Assembly: GCA_934148015.1 (NCBI GenBank)
Contig: CAKPCU010000007.1
Span: forward strand, 1 to 54,586
Length of the DNA: 54,586 nt
Source: an uncultured Bacilli bacterium
GTDB taxonomy: Bacteria; Bacillota_I; Bacilli_A; RF39; UBA660
Direction: 5' to 3'
Shown one piece after another: positions 41,666 to 49,729 of the stretch. The notes beneath the pieces are model-generated. The model saw only the letters and a program-made list of their open reading frames with translations. It did no database searches and was not told the DNA's origin. The stretch's first letter is position 1, and each line of letters opens with the position of its first letter. Both the position numbers and the translations under genes were made by a program.

Positions 41666-42442
41666 GTTTGTTACATCTTTAACTATTTTTGCTATGTTTT
41701 CTTCACTAACTGTTTTACCTTCAAAACTTCTTAAAATTTCAACTGGTAATGCAAAAATAATAGTATTGGATTGATCTGATGATATATCACTTAACGTAGA
41801 TAAAGTTCTAAGATGCATAGCTCCTGGAGTAGTACCCATTAACTTAGCAGCTTTAGCTAAATTCTCTGATGCTTCAACTTCTCCTTTTGACTTAGTAATA
41901 ACAGCTTCCTTTTCTCTTTCAGCTTCAGCAACACGAGCAATTACTCTTTTCATTTCTTCTGGAAGAGAAATATCTTTTAATTCAACGTTTTCTACTTCTA
42001 TTCCCCAAGGATCTGTTGCTTTATCAATTATTTTACATATTTCTTCTGATATTTTTTCTCTTTCGCTTAAAAGTTCATCAAGAGATACAGAACCCACTGC
42101 ATTACGCATAGTTGTTTGAGCAAGTTGTCCTACTGCAAAATAAAAGTTTTCTACTTCAAGTACTGCCTTTGATGCATCAAATACTTTATAATAAATTACT
42201 GCATTTATTCTAACTGATACATTGTCTTTAGTAATAGCATCTTGTTCTGGTACATCTACTGCTTTTGTTCTTATATCAACTTTTCTATAACTTTGAAAAA
42301 TAGGTAAAACCATATTCCATCCTGGTTTCATTATTTTACTAAATTTCCCAAATGTAAATTTTATTCCTCTTTCATACTGATTTACCTGTTTAGTAGAAAT
42401 TAATAAAATAAATACTACTACTGCTACTAATATAATCCACAT
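41654..42442 (-). CDS. Slipin (stomatin/SPFH family)
   Basis: 262 residues. One N-terminal membrane segment (1-16), then the SPFH/band 7 domain (YERGIKFTFGKF, MKPGWNMVLPIF, VDVPEQDAITKDN, VENVELKDISLPEEM) and a charged coiled coil (VAEAEREKEAVITKSKGE). The C-terminus has SSDQSNTIIFALPVEIL, as in slipins. It assembles oligomeric scaffolds at membrane microdomains; no NfeD partner is adjacent here. AGGAGATG precedes the ATG. Confidence 0.9.
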   Translation of the reverse strand: MWIILVAVVVFILLISTKQVNQYERGIKFTFGKFSKIMKPGWNMVLPIFQSYRKVDIRTKAVDVPEQDAITKDNVSVRINAVIYYKVFDASKAVLEVENFYFAVGQLAQTTMRNAVGSVSLDELLSEREKISEEICKIIDKATDPWGIEVENVELKDISLPEEMKRVIARVAEAEREKEAVITKSKGEVEASENLAKAAKLMGTTPGAMHLRTLSTLSDISSDQSNTIIFALPVEILRSFEGKTVSEENIAKIVKDVTNKKK

Positions 42443-42480
42443 AATAACATCTCCTTTCTTTTTAATTATATGATTATATA

Positions 42481-43038
42481 TTAATTTTCCTTATATCTAG
42501 ATATAAATAAATCTTTTTCTTCTTCTGTTACATCAACATTCAAATCAAGTTCTGGAAGATCATCTACAGAAGATAAGTTAAAATAGTCTAAGAACTTATT
42601 GGTTATTCCATATAAAAGTGGTCTTCCTGGTAAATCACTTTTACCTTTTATTTCAATTAACCCCTTAAATAATAATTTTCTTACCATATCCCTTGAAGAA
42701 ACCCCTCTTATTTCATCTATTTGTCCAACTGATATAGGACTATTATATGCAATTATAGCAAGTGTCTCAAGTGCAGACTGACTAAAGGTTTGAAAAACAG
42801 TTTTATCAACTAATAATTCATAATATTTTCTATGTTCTTCTTTAGTAGTAAACTTATACTTATTACCTAAATAAGCTAACTTAAGTCCTCTTTTTTCACT
42901 TTCTAGTTCAAGCTTTAACTTCTTTAGTAAACTATCGGTTTCATCTAAACTAATATCTAATATTTTAGCTATTTCTTCTTTACTTAATCCTTCTTCTCCA
43001 TTTACAAATAAAAGACCCTCTAATACACCTAATTTCAA
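42481..43038 (-). CDS. scpB: Segregation and condensation protein B
   Basis: 185 residues from a TTG at 43038, 8 nt after AGGCGG; a GTG at 43047 is open but sits directly on the RBS. Two winged-helix domains: LGVLEGLLFVNGEEGLSKEEIA and then TFSQSALETLAIIAYNSPIS with GLIEIKGKSDLPGRPLLYG. It partners ScpA and SMC in chromosome condensation. It starts 1 nt after the scpA stop. Confidence 0.94.
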   Translation of the reverse strand: MKLGVLEGLLFVNGEEGLSKEEIAKILDISLDETDSLLKKLKLELESEKRGLKLAYLGNKYKFTTKEEHRKYYELLVDKTVFQTFSQSALETLAIIAYNSPISVGQIDEIRGVSSRDMVRKLLFKGLIEIKGKSDLPGRPLLYGITNKFLDYFNLSSVDDLPELDLNVDVTEEEKDLFISRYKEN

Positions 43039-43039
43039 T

Positions 43040-43759
43040 TTAAACACCGCCTTTTAAACAAACAATAATATTATTAAAATTATTTTCTTGTTTAACTATT
43101 ATTTCATCTTTCTTTAACATCTCAAGAATTGATAAAAAACTAACTATTACTTCTTCCTTTGAACTATTTTCAAATAAATCTTCAAAATTAACTTTTCTTT
43201 TCTTTTTTAATATATCTCTAATTTTAATTACCTTTTCAGTAACTGATAATTCTTTTTTAGTTATTTTAGTTTGAACTGGCTTTTCTAATCTTTTTTTCTC
43301 AAGCAAGTTATTAAAAGCATCAATAAGATCAGATACACTTAAATTTTCATTTTCTTCTTCTTTTAAATATTTACTTAGGTTATCTTGTTCTTTTGAAATA
43401 ACTAATTTTCTTGTTAATTCTAAATCTTTAAATTCTTTTGTTACTTCTTTATATTTTTTATAAGCTAACAATCTTTCTATTAATACTTCTCTTGGATCTT
43501 CTTCATACTCATCGCTATCTTCTTCCCTCTTTTTAGGTAATAACATTCTTGATTTCATTTCTATAAGTTCAGATGCCATAACCAAGTATTCACTTGCAAT
43601 AGATAAATTAAGATTTTTCATACTTTCTATATAATCTAAATATTGTTTTGCTATTTCCTCTATTTTTATATCATATATGTCTATATTGTTTTCTTTAATT
43701 AAATGTAACAAAAGATCTAATGGACCATCAAAATTATCTATTGTTACTTTATATTGCAT
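43040..43759 (-). CDS. scpA: Segregation and condensation protein A (kleisin)
   Basis: 239 residues. The N-terminal kleisin domain VTIDNFDGPLDLLLHLIKEN binds the SMC neck, YLVMASELIEMKSRMLLP follows, then an acidic linker and a C-terminal winged helix (VSFLSILEMLKKDEIIVKQ). Its ATG follows GGTGATAAAGC and overlaps the upstream hypothetical gene by 16 nt, making a three-gene unit. Confidence 0.95.
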   Translation of the reverse strand: MQYKVTIDNFDGPLDLLLHLIKENNIDIYDIKIEEIAKQYLDYIESMKNLNLSIASEYLVMASELIEMKSRMLLPKKREEDSDEYEEDPREVLIERLLAYKKYKEVTKEFKDLELTRKLVISKEQDNLSKYLKEEENENLSVSDLIDAFNNLLEKKRLEKPVQTKITKKELSVTEKVIKIRDILKKKRKVNFEDLFENSSKEEVIVSFLSILEMLKKDEIIVKQENNFNNIIVCLKGGV

Positions 43760-44172
43760 GCTTTATCACCATTAGTATTTATTTTTGTATTTTTAACATT
43801 ATCATAAATTTCTAAAGCGTCCTTTGTAAATTCACAATTATTCGATGAAATAAGTTCATCAAATAAAGATATTATATAATCATAGTATTTTAATGGTTCG
43901 GATGTGAAATTTCCCATTGTAGAAGAACCTTTTTTATCATGCTCAATATCATATGAACAAAGTTTGTCATCAGAAAAAGTCAAACCCTTTTCTTTTTCAT
44001 ATGGAAGATTTGCATCATTTTCATTTATTATTGAAACACCAATTTTTGTACTTACAAATCCAAGTTTTGGAGCATAACTATAATATATTTTATACTTAAT
44101 ATTTCCTACCATCTGTTCTTCCATAAGCTGCCTAAAATCTTGTTCTGGCATGTTAATATTTTTTATTACCAT
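43744..44172 (-). CDS. Hypothetical protein upstream of scpA
   Basis: 142 residues, soluble, mixed alpha/beta (IKYKIYYSYAPKLGFVSTKIGVSII, then a charged turn-rich section and a final helix). No signal, no known motif. GGTGATGAT precedes the ATG. Its end overlaps scpA by 16 nt, so it is translated with scpAB, but nothing in its sequence shows a condensin role. Confidence 0.6.
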   Translation of the reverse strand: MVIKNINMPEQDFRQLMEEQMVGNIKYKIYYSYAPKLGFVSTKIGVSIINENDANLPYEKEKGLTFSDDKLCSYDIEHDKKGSSTMGNFTSEPLKYYDYIISLFDELISSNNCEFTKDALEIYDNVKNTKINTNGDKACNIK

Positions 44173-44200
44173 ATCATCACCAACTTTCTCATTTCTTAAC

Positions 44201-44229
44201 TATTATACCATATTTAGACAATATTTGAA
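44201..44229 (-). promoter_or_regulatory. Promoter of the hypothetical-scpA-scpB unit
   Basis: TTCAAA (44224-44229), 17 bp ending in TGG, TATAAT (44201-44206); overlaps the divergent promoter at 44214-44243. Confidence 0.6.
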
Positions 44230-44243
44230 ATATTTGTTATAAT
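44214..44243 (+). promoter_or_regulatory. Promoter of the RNHCP gene
   Basis: TAGACA (44214-44219), 18 bp ending in TGT, TATAAT (44238-44243). Confidence 0.65.
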
Positions 44244-44261
44244 ACACTCAGGTGATTAATT

Positions 44262-44564
44262 TTGAAGAAATTTAATATGTTAGATGAAGAATTTGTATGT
44301 GATAACTGTGGAAAGATGGTTAATAAATTAAATTATACTGCAAGAGATCATTGTCCTTTTTGCCTATACTCAAAACACGTAGACATTAATCCAGGAGATA
44401 GATTAAATAAATGCAGAGGTCTTTTAAAACCTATAGATATTGAAAAATATAAAGATTCATATAAAATTATATACGAATGTACTAAATGTCATGAAAAACA
44501 TAAAAACATAATGGCAAATGATGATGATTATAATATAATTATAGAAATATCAAAAAAGAATTAG
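44262..44564 (+). CDS. RNHCP-domain zinc protein
   Basis: 100 residues, the whole RNHCP family: FVCDNCGK (C13, C16), the name-giving RDHCPFCLYSKHVDINPGDR (C31, C34), and a third Cys pair ECTKCHEKHKNI. It is expected to bind zinc; the family role is unknown. The start is TTG at 44262, 6-7 nt after AGGTGA; an internal ATG at 44277 would remove only five residues. Confidence 0.9.
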   Translation: MKKFNMLDEEFVCDNCGKMVNKLNYTARDHCPFCLYSKHVDINPGDRLNKCRGLLKPIDIEKYKDSYKIIYECTKCHEKHKNIMANDDDYNIIIEISKKN

Positions 44565-44586
44565 TATTACTTTGACTAATTCTTTT
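44554..44586. terminator. Bidirectional terminator
   Basis: AAAAGAATTAGT pairs with ACTAATTCTTTT around a 9-nt loop, followed by T in both directions; it holds the stop codons of both neighbours. Confidence 0.88.
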
Positions 44587-44842
44587 TTGTAAATGAAACT
44601 GTTGCTGAAAAATTAATTCCATCATCAAAATAAAATTCTTTAATTCTTATGTCATTTATGCCATTGTTTTGCTCAACACTTTCTTCTATAGCATAAAGTT
44701 TTGATAACTTCGATTCTATTTCTTCGATTCTACCAGATGTACCTGCAACAAAAACTTCTCTATTTTGCAATGCATCTAAGAGACTAACGTTAAAACTAGA
44801 ATCATTAATATCATATAAGAACCCTCGTTTACTACCATTCAT
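44576..44842 (-). CDS. Small hypothetical protein
   Basis: 88 residues, soluble. N-terminus MNGSKRGFLYDINDSSFN, a helix-rich middle with IEEIESKLSKLYAIEES and a C-terminal beta hairpin (IRIKEFYFDDGINFSATVSF). No family recognised. AGAGGTG precedes the ATG. Confidence 0.5.
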   Translation of the reverse strand: MNGSKRGFLYDINDSSFNVSLLDALQNREVFVAGTSGRIEEIESKLSKLYAIEESVEQNNGINDIRIKEFYFDDGINFSATVSFTKKN

Positions 44843-44941
44843 AAAATCACCTCTTTTTTACATTTTTTACATCTTTATTTCGCAAATTTAAAAAAAATGC
44901 GAGTGATTTAAATAATAGCACCTAATTAACTTTATGTCAAT

Positions 44942-46012
44942 TTATTTTTGATTATTCATCAATTTATTAGTATCAACATTATTTATTTCTTCAAATCTTT
45001 TAGATATCTTATCTGTTGTTATATGAATATCATTTGCATCACGGCTAACAGCATCAATACTCCTAGATAATTTATCCCATCTTTCCTTATATCTTCCAAA
45101 ATCAACCGATAATTTATTTAACTCTTGATGAATAATATTGGTATATTTATCTTTTTCGATATTCTTTATTACAAGCTCTATTGTGGTTAATGTACTCATT
45201 AAAGTAGTTGGAGATGATATCCACACTCTTTTTTTATAAGCATATTCAATTATATCTGGATGATATGCATTAAGTTCAGCAAATAAAGCTTCTGCAGGTA
45301 AAAACATAATAGCTTGGTCACTTGTTACACCATTTATTATATATTTGCTAGCAATTGCATCAATATGTTTTTTAACATCTATCTTAAATTGTTTTTCTGC
45401 CATCTGCCTTTTAATAACATCATTATTCTTATCAATCATAGTTCTATAGTTTTCAAGTGGAAATTTAGAGTCTATTGCAATAGTACCAAGTGGTTCAGGT
45501 GCAAATAATACGCAATCTGCAATTACTCCACTTGAAAAAGCATATTGCATCCTATATATTTTATCATTATTTTCACCAAACACACTAACTAATATATGTT
45601 TTAAATTAACTTCACCAAATATACCCCTGGTCTTTTTATCAGTTAAAACAGATTGTAATGAAACAATATCAGTAGACAAAGTATCAATCTTTTTTTGAGC
45701 CTCATCTATTTTTGATAACCTTTCAAGTACTGAAGTAAATGTTTTGTTTGTTTTCTCAAAATTTACATCAAGTCTCTCATTAACATGATCGTTTATCAAA
45801 CCAAGTTTTCTTTCTATTTTTTCATTTAATCTTTCAAAGTCATTATTAAGAGCATTGTTAACATCTGCCTTAAATTCTCCAAGTTCCTTAACAACACTTG
45901 TTTCTAGCTTACCCAATCTTTCAGTTATGTTACTTTCATTTATATTTTTAGATATAGAAAATATAACCAAAATAAGTATTAATATTAACAATCCAATTAT
46001 TATATATTCCAT
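44942..46012 (-). CDS. rmuC: RmuC family DNA-recombination protein
   Basis: 356 residues from the ATG at 46012, directly after GGAGGTAAAA (an earlier in-frame start at 46036 lacks an RBS). N-terminal membrane helix (2-20), long coiled coil (~25-120), then the RmuC nuclease-like domain (RGIFGEVNLKHIL, ADCVLFAPEPLG, IDSKFPLENYRTM, FLPAEALFAEL). It is thought to limit inversion and repeat recombination. Its promoter is consensus and carries a palindrome. Confidence 0.93.
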   Translation of the reverse strand: MEYIIIGLLILILILVIFSISKNINESNITERLGKLETSVVKELGEFKADVNNALNNDFERLNEKIERKLGLINDHVNERLDVNFEKTNKTFTSVLERLSKIDEAQKKIDTLSTDIVSLQSVLTDKKTRGIFGEVNLKHILVSVFGENNDKIYRMQYAFSSGVIADCVLFAPEPLGTIAIDSKFPLENYRTMIDKNNDVIKRQMAEKQFKIDVKKHIDAIASKYIINGVTSDQAIMFLPAEALFAELNAYHPDIIEYAYKKRVWISSPTTLMSTLTTIELVIKNIEKDKYTNIIHQELNKLSVDFGRYKERWDKLSRSIDAVSRDANDIHITTDKISKRFEEINNVDTNKLMNNQK

Positions 46013-46106
46013 TTTTACCTCCAATACTTTATACAATATACAATTATACTACATATAATCAATTATTGATACACTATTCATATTTGATATTTATGATTAT
46101 ATAACA

Positions 46107-46135
46107 ATTATATTAATCAAACAAACGTTTGTCAA
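46107..46135 (-). promoter_or_regulatory. Consensus promoter of rmuC
   Basis: TTGACA (46130-46135), 17 bp, TATAAT (46107-46112): a perfect sigma-A promoter facing rmuC. Confidence 0.82.
46121..46132. promoter_or_regulatory. Palindromic operator candidate
   Basis: ACAAACGTTTGT, a perfect 12-bp palindrome lying in the spacer and -35 of the rmuC promoter. The position suits repressor binding. No regulator is identified. Confidence 0.5.
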
Positions 46136-46230
46136 TCTATTTTTTGATTTTTAACTCGCTTTCCTATTAAATAAGAAAATTGTTTGATAATTAAATTATT
46201 TAATATATAATTAATAATAGGTGATTTAGG

Positions 46231-46947
46231 ATGATTGGAAAAATAAATAGTATAGAAACAATGGGACTAGTAGATGGTCCTGGTGTTAGATTTGTTGTAT
46301 TTATGCAAGGTTGCCCTTTAAGATGTAAGTTCTGTCATAATCCAGAAACTTGGAATTTTAACGGGGAATCGGATAGTTACACCCCAGAAGAATTAATAAA
46401 AAAAATACTTAACTATAAACCTTATTTTAAACATAATGGTGGAGTTACATTTTCTGGTGGAGAACCTTTAATGCAAAAAGAATTTTTACTTGAGTGTTTA
46501 AAATTATGCAAAGAAAATGATATTAATACATGTTTAGATACTGCAGGAAGTATTATAGACTGTGAAGAAATACTTAAGTATACAGATCTTGTATTATTTG
46601 ATATAAAGGGTACTAATACCGATAATTATAAATATATGACAGGTGGTAATTTTAATAATTCAGTTAAATTTTTAAAGCTATGCGAAAAATCAAATAAAAA
46701 ATTATGGCTTAGAGTGGTTATAGTGCCAGGTATAAATGATAATGATAATTATATAAATGAACTAATAGAATTTATTAAGCCTTTAAAAAACGTAGAAAAA
46801 GTAGAATTTTTACCATATCATACATATGGGGTTCATAAATATGAAGAACTTGGAATTTCATATCCTTTAAAGGGAATTTGTGATATGGATATAGATAAAT
46901 GTAAAATGTTAGAAAACAGGCTAAAAGAAGGACTAAAACTAATTTAA
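46231..46947 (+). CDS. pflA: Pyruvate formate-lyase activating enzyme
   Basis: 238 residues, radical SAM. The 4Fe-4S motif CPLRCKFCHNPETW (C-x3-C-x2-C) follows GLVDGPGVRFVVFMQGC; GGVTFSGGEPLM binds the methionine end of AdoMet. It makes the glycyl radical of PFL, so anaerobic formate metabolism is expected. No pflB lies in the window. AGGTGATTTAGG precedes the ATG, with a possible promoter TTGTTT (46180-46185), 18 bp, TATATA (46204-46209). Its stop interlocks with that of murF. Confidence 0.92.
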   Translation: MIGKINSIETMGLVDGPGVRFVVFMQGCPLRCKFCHNPETWNFNGESDSYTPEELIKKILNYKPYFKHNGGVTFSGGEPLMQKEFLLECLKLCKENDINTCLDTAGSIIDCEEILKYTDLVLFDIKGTNTDNYKYMTGGNFNNSVKFLKLCEKSNKKLWLRVVIVPGINDNDNYINELIEFIKPLKNVEKVEFLPYHTYGVHKYEELGISYPLKGICDMDIDKCKMLENRLKEGLKLI

Positions 46948-48311
46948 TCCTTCTTTTTTAAGTACTCTATTAAATTACAAAGCTTCATACCATTAGAACC
47001 TTTTATTAATAAAATATCGCCATCTTTTAATATACTTTTAATAAACTCTCTAGATGATTTTTCATCTTTAAAATGTTTGATAAACTTTTTATTCATTTTA
47101 TTTTTCTTAGCTACTTTACTTATATATTTAGAATATTTACCTATGGTTATCAAGTAATTAGTATTATTCTTATTTATTAACTCTCCTACTTTTTTATGAA
47201 TGGTTTTAGAGTTTTTACCTAGTTCTAATATATCAGCTAAAACAGCTATCTTTCTTCCAGAAAATTTACTTAAGTAAGACAAAGCTAAATATATGGATTC
47301 ATAATTAGCATTATAAGAATCATCTATTATAGTAATGTTATTATCTATTTTAACTTCTTCTAGTCTTTTTTCTACACCAAGAGCTTTATTAATACCTTCT
47401 TTTATTAACTCATCTTCTACATTCATTAATTTTCCTATGGTAAGTGCTATAAGTGCATTATAAACGTAAGGCACTCCTCCTTTTATACTTAAATCATTAA
47501 TACCACAAGCATTAAATTTAGTTATAATATCATCACTTATAATATTTGCCATATAATCAGATTTTTCTTTTATACCACAAGTTATTATATTAATATTTTT
47601 ATTATTAAGTTTTAAGTTGTTTAATAAATAATTATCGTTATTAATAATAAGTTTCCCACTATCCATACCATCTATTATTTCTAATTTAGCTTTTAATATA
47701 TTTTCTCTTGTACCTAAAAATTCAATATGAGAATCATATATATTAGTTATAACGGATATATCAGGTTTTGCTATAAGAGAAAGATTATGTATATGACCTA
47801 AATTACTCATTCCCATTTCTAATACCATTACATCTTCATCAGTTAATCTTAATATACTAAGAGGAAGTCCTATTTGACTATTTTGATTTTTAATTGTTTT
47901 TAACACCTTATATTTAGAAGATAATACGTTAAAAAGCATTTCTTTAGTACTTGTTTTTCCAACACTACCTGTTACTCCTATTACTACCCCTTTAAATAAA
48001 CTTCTTTTATAAATTGCTAACTGTTTTAATACTTTTTTTGTATCATTTGCTATTAAAACAGTTTTATCATCATAGTTTTGTAAATCTAAATCATAAATTT
48101 TATTTAATATACATATGCTAGCTCCATTATCAAAAGCTTCTTTATAAAATAACGAACCATCTGTTTTTTCCCCTTTTATTCCAATAAAACAGCCACAATT
48201 AGTCTTCTTTTTACTATCTACGTAGCACTCATTTATCTTTTCATCTTCTCTTCCTATTAATAATTTAACATCGCAATTTTTAAGTACATCAGAAACAGTT
48301 ATTTCTATCAA
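46944..48311 (-). CDS. murF: UDP-MurNAc-tripeptide-D-Ala-D-Ala ligase
   Basis: 455 residues. N-terminal MurF domain (CFIGIKGEKTDGSLF), P-loop GVTGSVGKTSTKEML, VLEMGMSNLGHIHNL, central DDSYNANYESI and C-terminal ligase domain. It completes the UDP-MurNAc-pentapeptide. The start is TTG at 48311, 6 nt after GGTGA. The stop shares TTAA with pflA. Confidence 0.95.
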   Translation of the reverse strand: MIEITVSDVLKNCDVKLLIGREDEKINECYVDSKKKTNCGCFIGIKGEKTDGSLFYKEAFDNGASICILNKIYDLDLQNYDDKTVLIANDTKKVLKQLAIYKRSLFKGVVIGVTGSVGKTSTKEMLFNVLSSKYKVLKTIKNQNSQIGLPLSILRLTDEDVMVLEMGMSNLGHIHNLSLIAKPDISVITNIYDSHIEFLGTRENILKAKLEIIDGMDSGKLIINNDNYLLNNLKLNNKNINIITCGIKEKSDYMANIISDDIITKFNACGINDLSIKGGVPYVYNALIALTIGKLMNVEDELIKEGINKALGVEKRLEEVKIDNNITIIDDSYNANYESIYLALSYLSKFSGRKIAVLADILELGKNSKTIHKKVGELINKNNTNYLITIGKYSKYISKVAKKNKMNKKFIKHFKDEKSSREFIKSILKDGDILLIKGSNGMKLCNLIEYLKKKD

Positions 48312-48328
48312 ATAATATCACCAATAAA

Positions 48329-48356
48329 ATAATATGCAAAAAAAGCCAATAGTTAA
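48329..48356 (-). promoter_or_regulatory. Candidate promoter of murF
   Basis: TTAACT (48351-48356), 16 bp, TATTAT (48329-48334). The -35 lies in the upstream gene's terminator. Confidence 0.45.
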
Positions 48357-48370
48357 CGAATAACTTTGGC
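48338..48370 (-). terminator. Terminator of the nuclease-like gene
   Basis: GCCAA-AGTTA pairs with TAACT-A-TTGGC (one bulged A) around TTCGT, followed by T7; it overlaps the gene's stop codon. Confidence 0.78.
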
Positions 48371-49027
48371 CTTTGTATAATTATAAATATCATAAATCAT
48401 CTTTTTCAACTCTTTTTCTAAGCTTTCTATATTAACATTTATAACCATATGATGTACTTTCATTTCTTTTAATTTACTTAATATAATATCATCTATATAG
48501 CATCCATCAAATGTAATTACATTAACTTTTGCATTAGTTAAAGATAGTTTTTCTACTTGTTTAAGAAGCTTTTTTCCAATGTTTTTATATTTTATTATAA
48601 TTAAATCTTTATCTGTATAACTACCCTTTTTATCTTCTTCATCGAAATCAGAATAATTTCTTATATTATCTAATATTTGATAAGACATTTTAACTTCACA
48701 TAAATTAAGCATATTATCTTTATCATAAAAAGCTATATCAGCTTTAGTTAAAAGTTTACCATCACTATTAACTACAGGAAACTCATTTACCGTTTTATAA
48801 CCTAGTGAATTTAAGTATTTGCTAGAAATATAATTACCATATATACCTAGCATACTTTTACTTACAATATCAATATTTTCATCTATATTATTTTCATTAG
48901 AACAAATTACTTTATCATAAAACAATCTTACTATATCAATATCCATCTTACTTGCTATTTTTATTATTTCATCATTAATACCAACTTTATTTATAATAAA
49001 TAGTAATTCTTCTCTTGTAATCTTCAT
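48353..49027 (-). CDS. Nuclease-like protein with PD-(D/E)XK-type motif
   Basis: 224 residues, not recognised as a named family. After an N-terminal helical half comes SLGYKTVNEFPVV, then D97 in KADIAFYD and E111-V-K113 in LCEVKMSY, a D-x13-E-x-K arrangement typical of PD-(D/E)XK nucleases, plus a following YKNIGKKLLKQVEKL helix. The alternative is an inactive relative. It is monocistronic upstream of murF with its own terminator. Confidence 0.5.
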   Translation of the reverse strand: MKITREELLFIINKVGINDEIIKIASKMDIDIVRLFYDKVICSNENNIDENIDIVSKSMLGIYGNYISSKYLNSLGYKTVNEFPVVNSDGKLLTKADIAFYDKDNMLNLCEVKMSYQILDNIRNYSDFDEEDKKGSYTDKDLIIIKYKNIGKKLLKQVEKLSLTNAKVNVITFDGCYIDDIILSKLKEMKVHHMVINVNIESLEKELKKMIYDIYNYTKAKVIR

Positions 49028-49148
49028 ATTTTTACACCTTCTATTATAATTTTACCATACTAAGTTTGATATTTTTTGTATTTTATTATTAATTGTCATA
49101 AATTTACATAATTTTTTTCTAAAATAAACGTAAAGTATATTATAATAA

Positions 49149-49178
49149 TTACAATAATATTAATTAATATGATATAAT
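49149..49178 (+). promoter_or_regulatory. Promoter of exporter-proS
   Basis: TTACAA (49149-49154), 18 bp ending in TGA, TATAAT (49173-49178). Confidence 0.72.
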
Positions 49179-49201
49179 ATTATGCATGTAGAGGTGATTT
49201 T

Positions 49202-49717
49202 ATGGCTGAGAGTTTAGTACATACTATTTTAGGATTATTTGATGGTCTTACAAGTTTAAAATATGGTAAAGAATTAATTGTATTTATTATTTCTTTAATG
49301 CCTATATTGGAACTTAGGGGTGGTTTAATTGCTGCTGCACTATTAGGTCTTAATGTAGTCCCGGCTTTTATTATATGTTTAATTGGTAATTTACTTCCAA
49401 TACCATTTATCTTATGGCTTATAACCCCTATATTTAACTGGCTTAAGAAGACAAAACATTTAAGTAAGCTTGTTGATAAAATAGAAAAAAAAGCATTAAA
49501 AAAGAAAGATAAAATAGAAAAAGCTGAGTTTTTTGGACTTTTATTCTTTGTTGGTATTCCCCTTCCAGGTACTGGAGGATGGACTGGAAGTTTAATTGCT
49601 GCTTTAATAGATATGGATAAAAAGAAAGCTCTTTGTGCTATAACACTTGGCGTTATTTTAGCAGGGTTAATAGTAGGAAGCTTATCGTTTGGGTTATTAA
49701 AAGGAATTTTAGGATAA
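49202..49717 (+). CDS. Small multidrug-export family membrane protein (COG2426)
   Basis: 171 residues with four hydrophobic segments and the family signature: FIISLMPILELRGGLIAAA, then GNLLPIPFILWLI, and GIPLPGTGGWTGSLIAALI in the second half. The two inverted LRGG/PGTGGWTG regions suggest a re-entrant pair. The name is historical; the substrate is unknown. GAGGTGA precedes the ATG. It is followed by proS after 12 bp, likely one transcript. Confidence 0.85.
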   Translation: MAESLVHTILGLFDGLTSLKYGKELIVFIISLMPILELRGGLIAAALLGLNVVPAFIICLIGNLLPIPFILWLITPIFNWLKKTKHLSKLVDKIEKKALKKKDKIEKAEFFGLLFFVGIPLPGTGGWTGSLIAALIDMDKKKALCAITLGVILAGLIVGSLSFGLLKGILG

Positions 49718-49729
49718 GGATGTGTTAAA

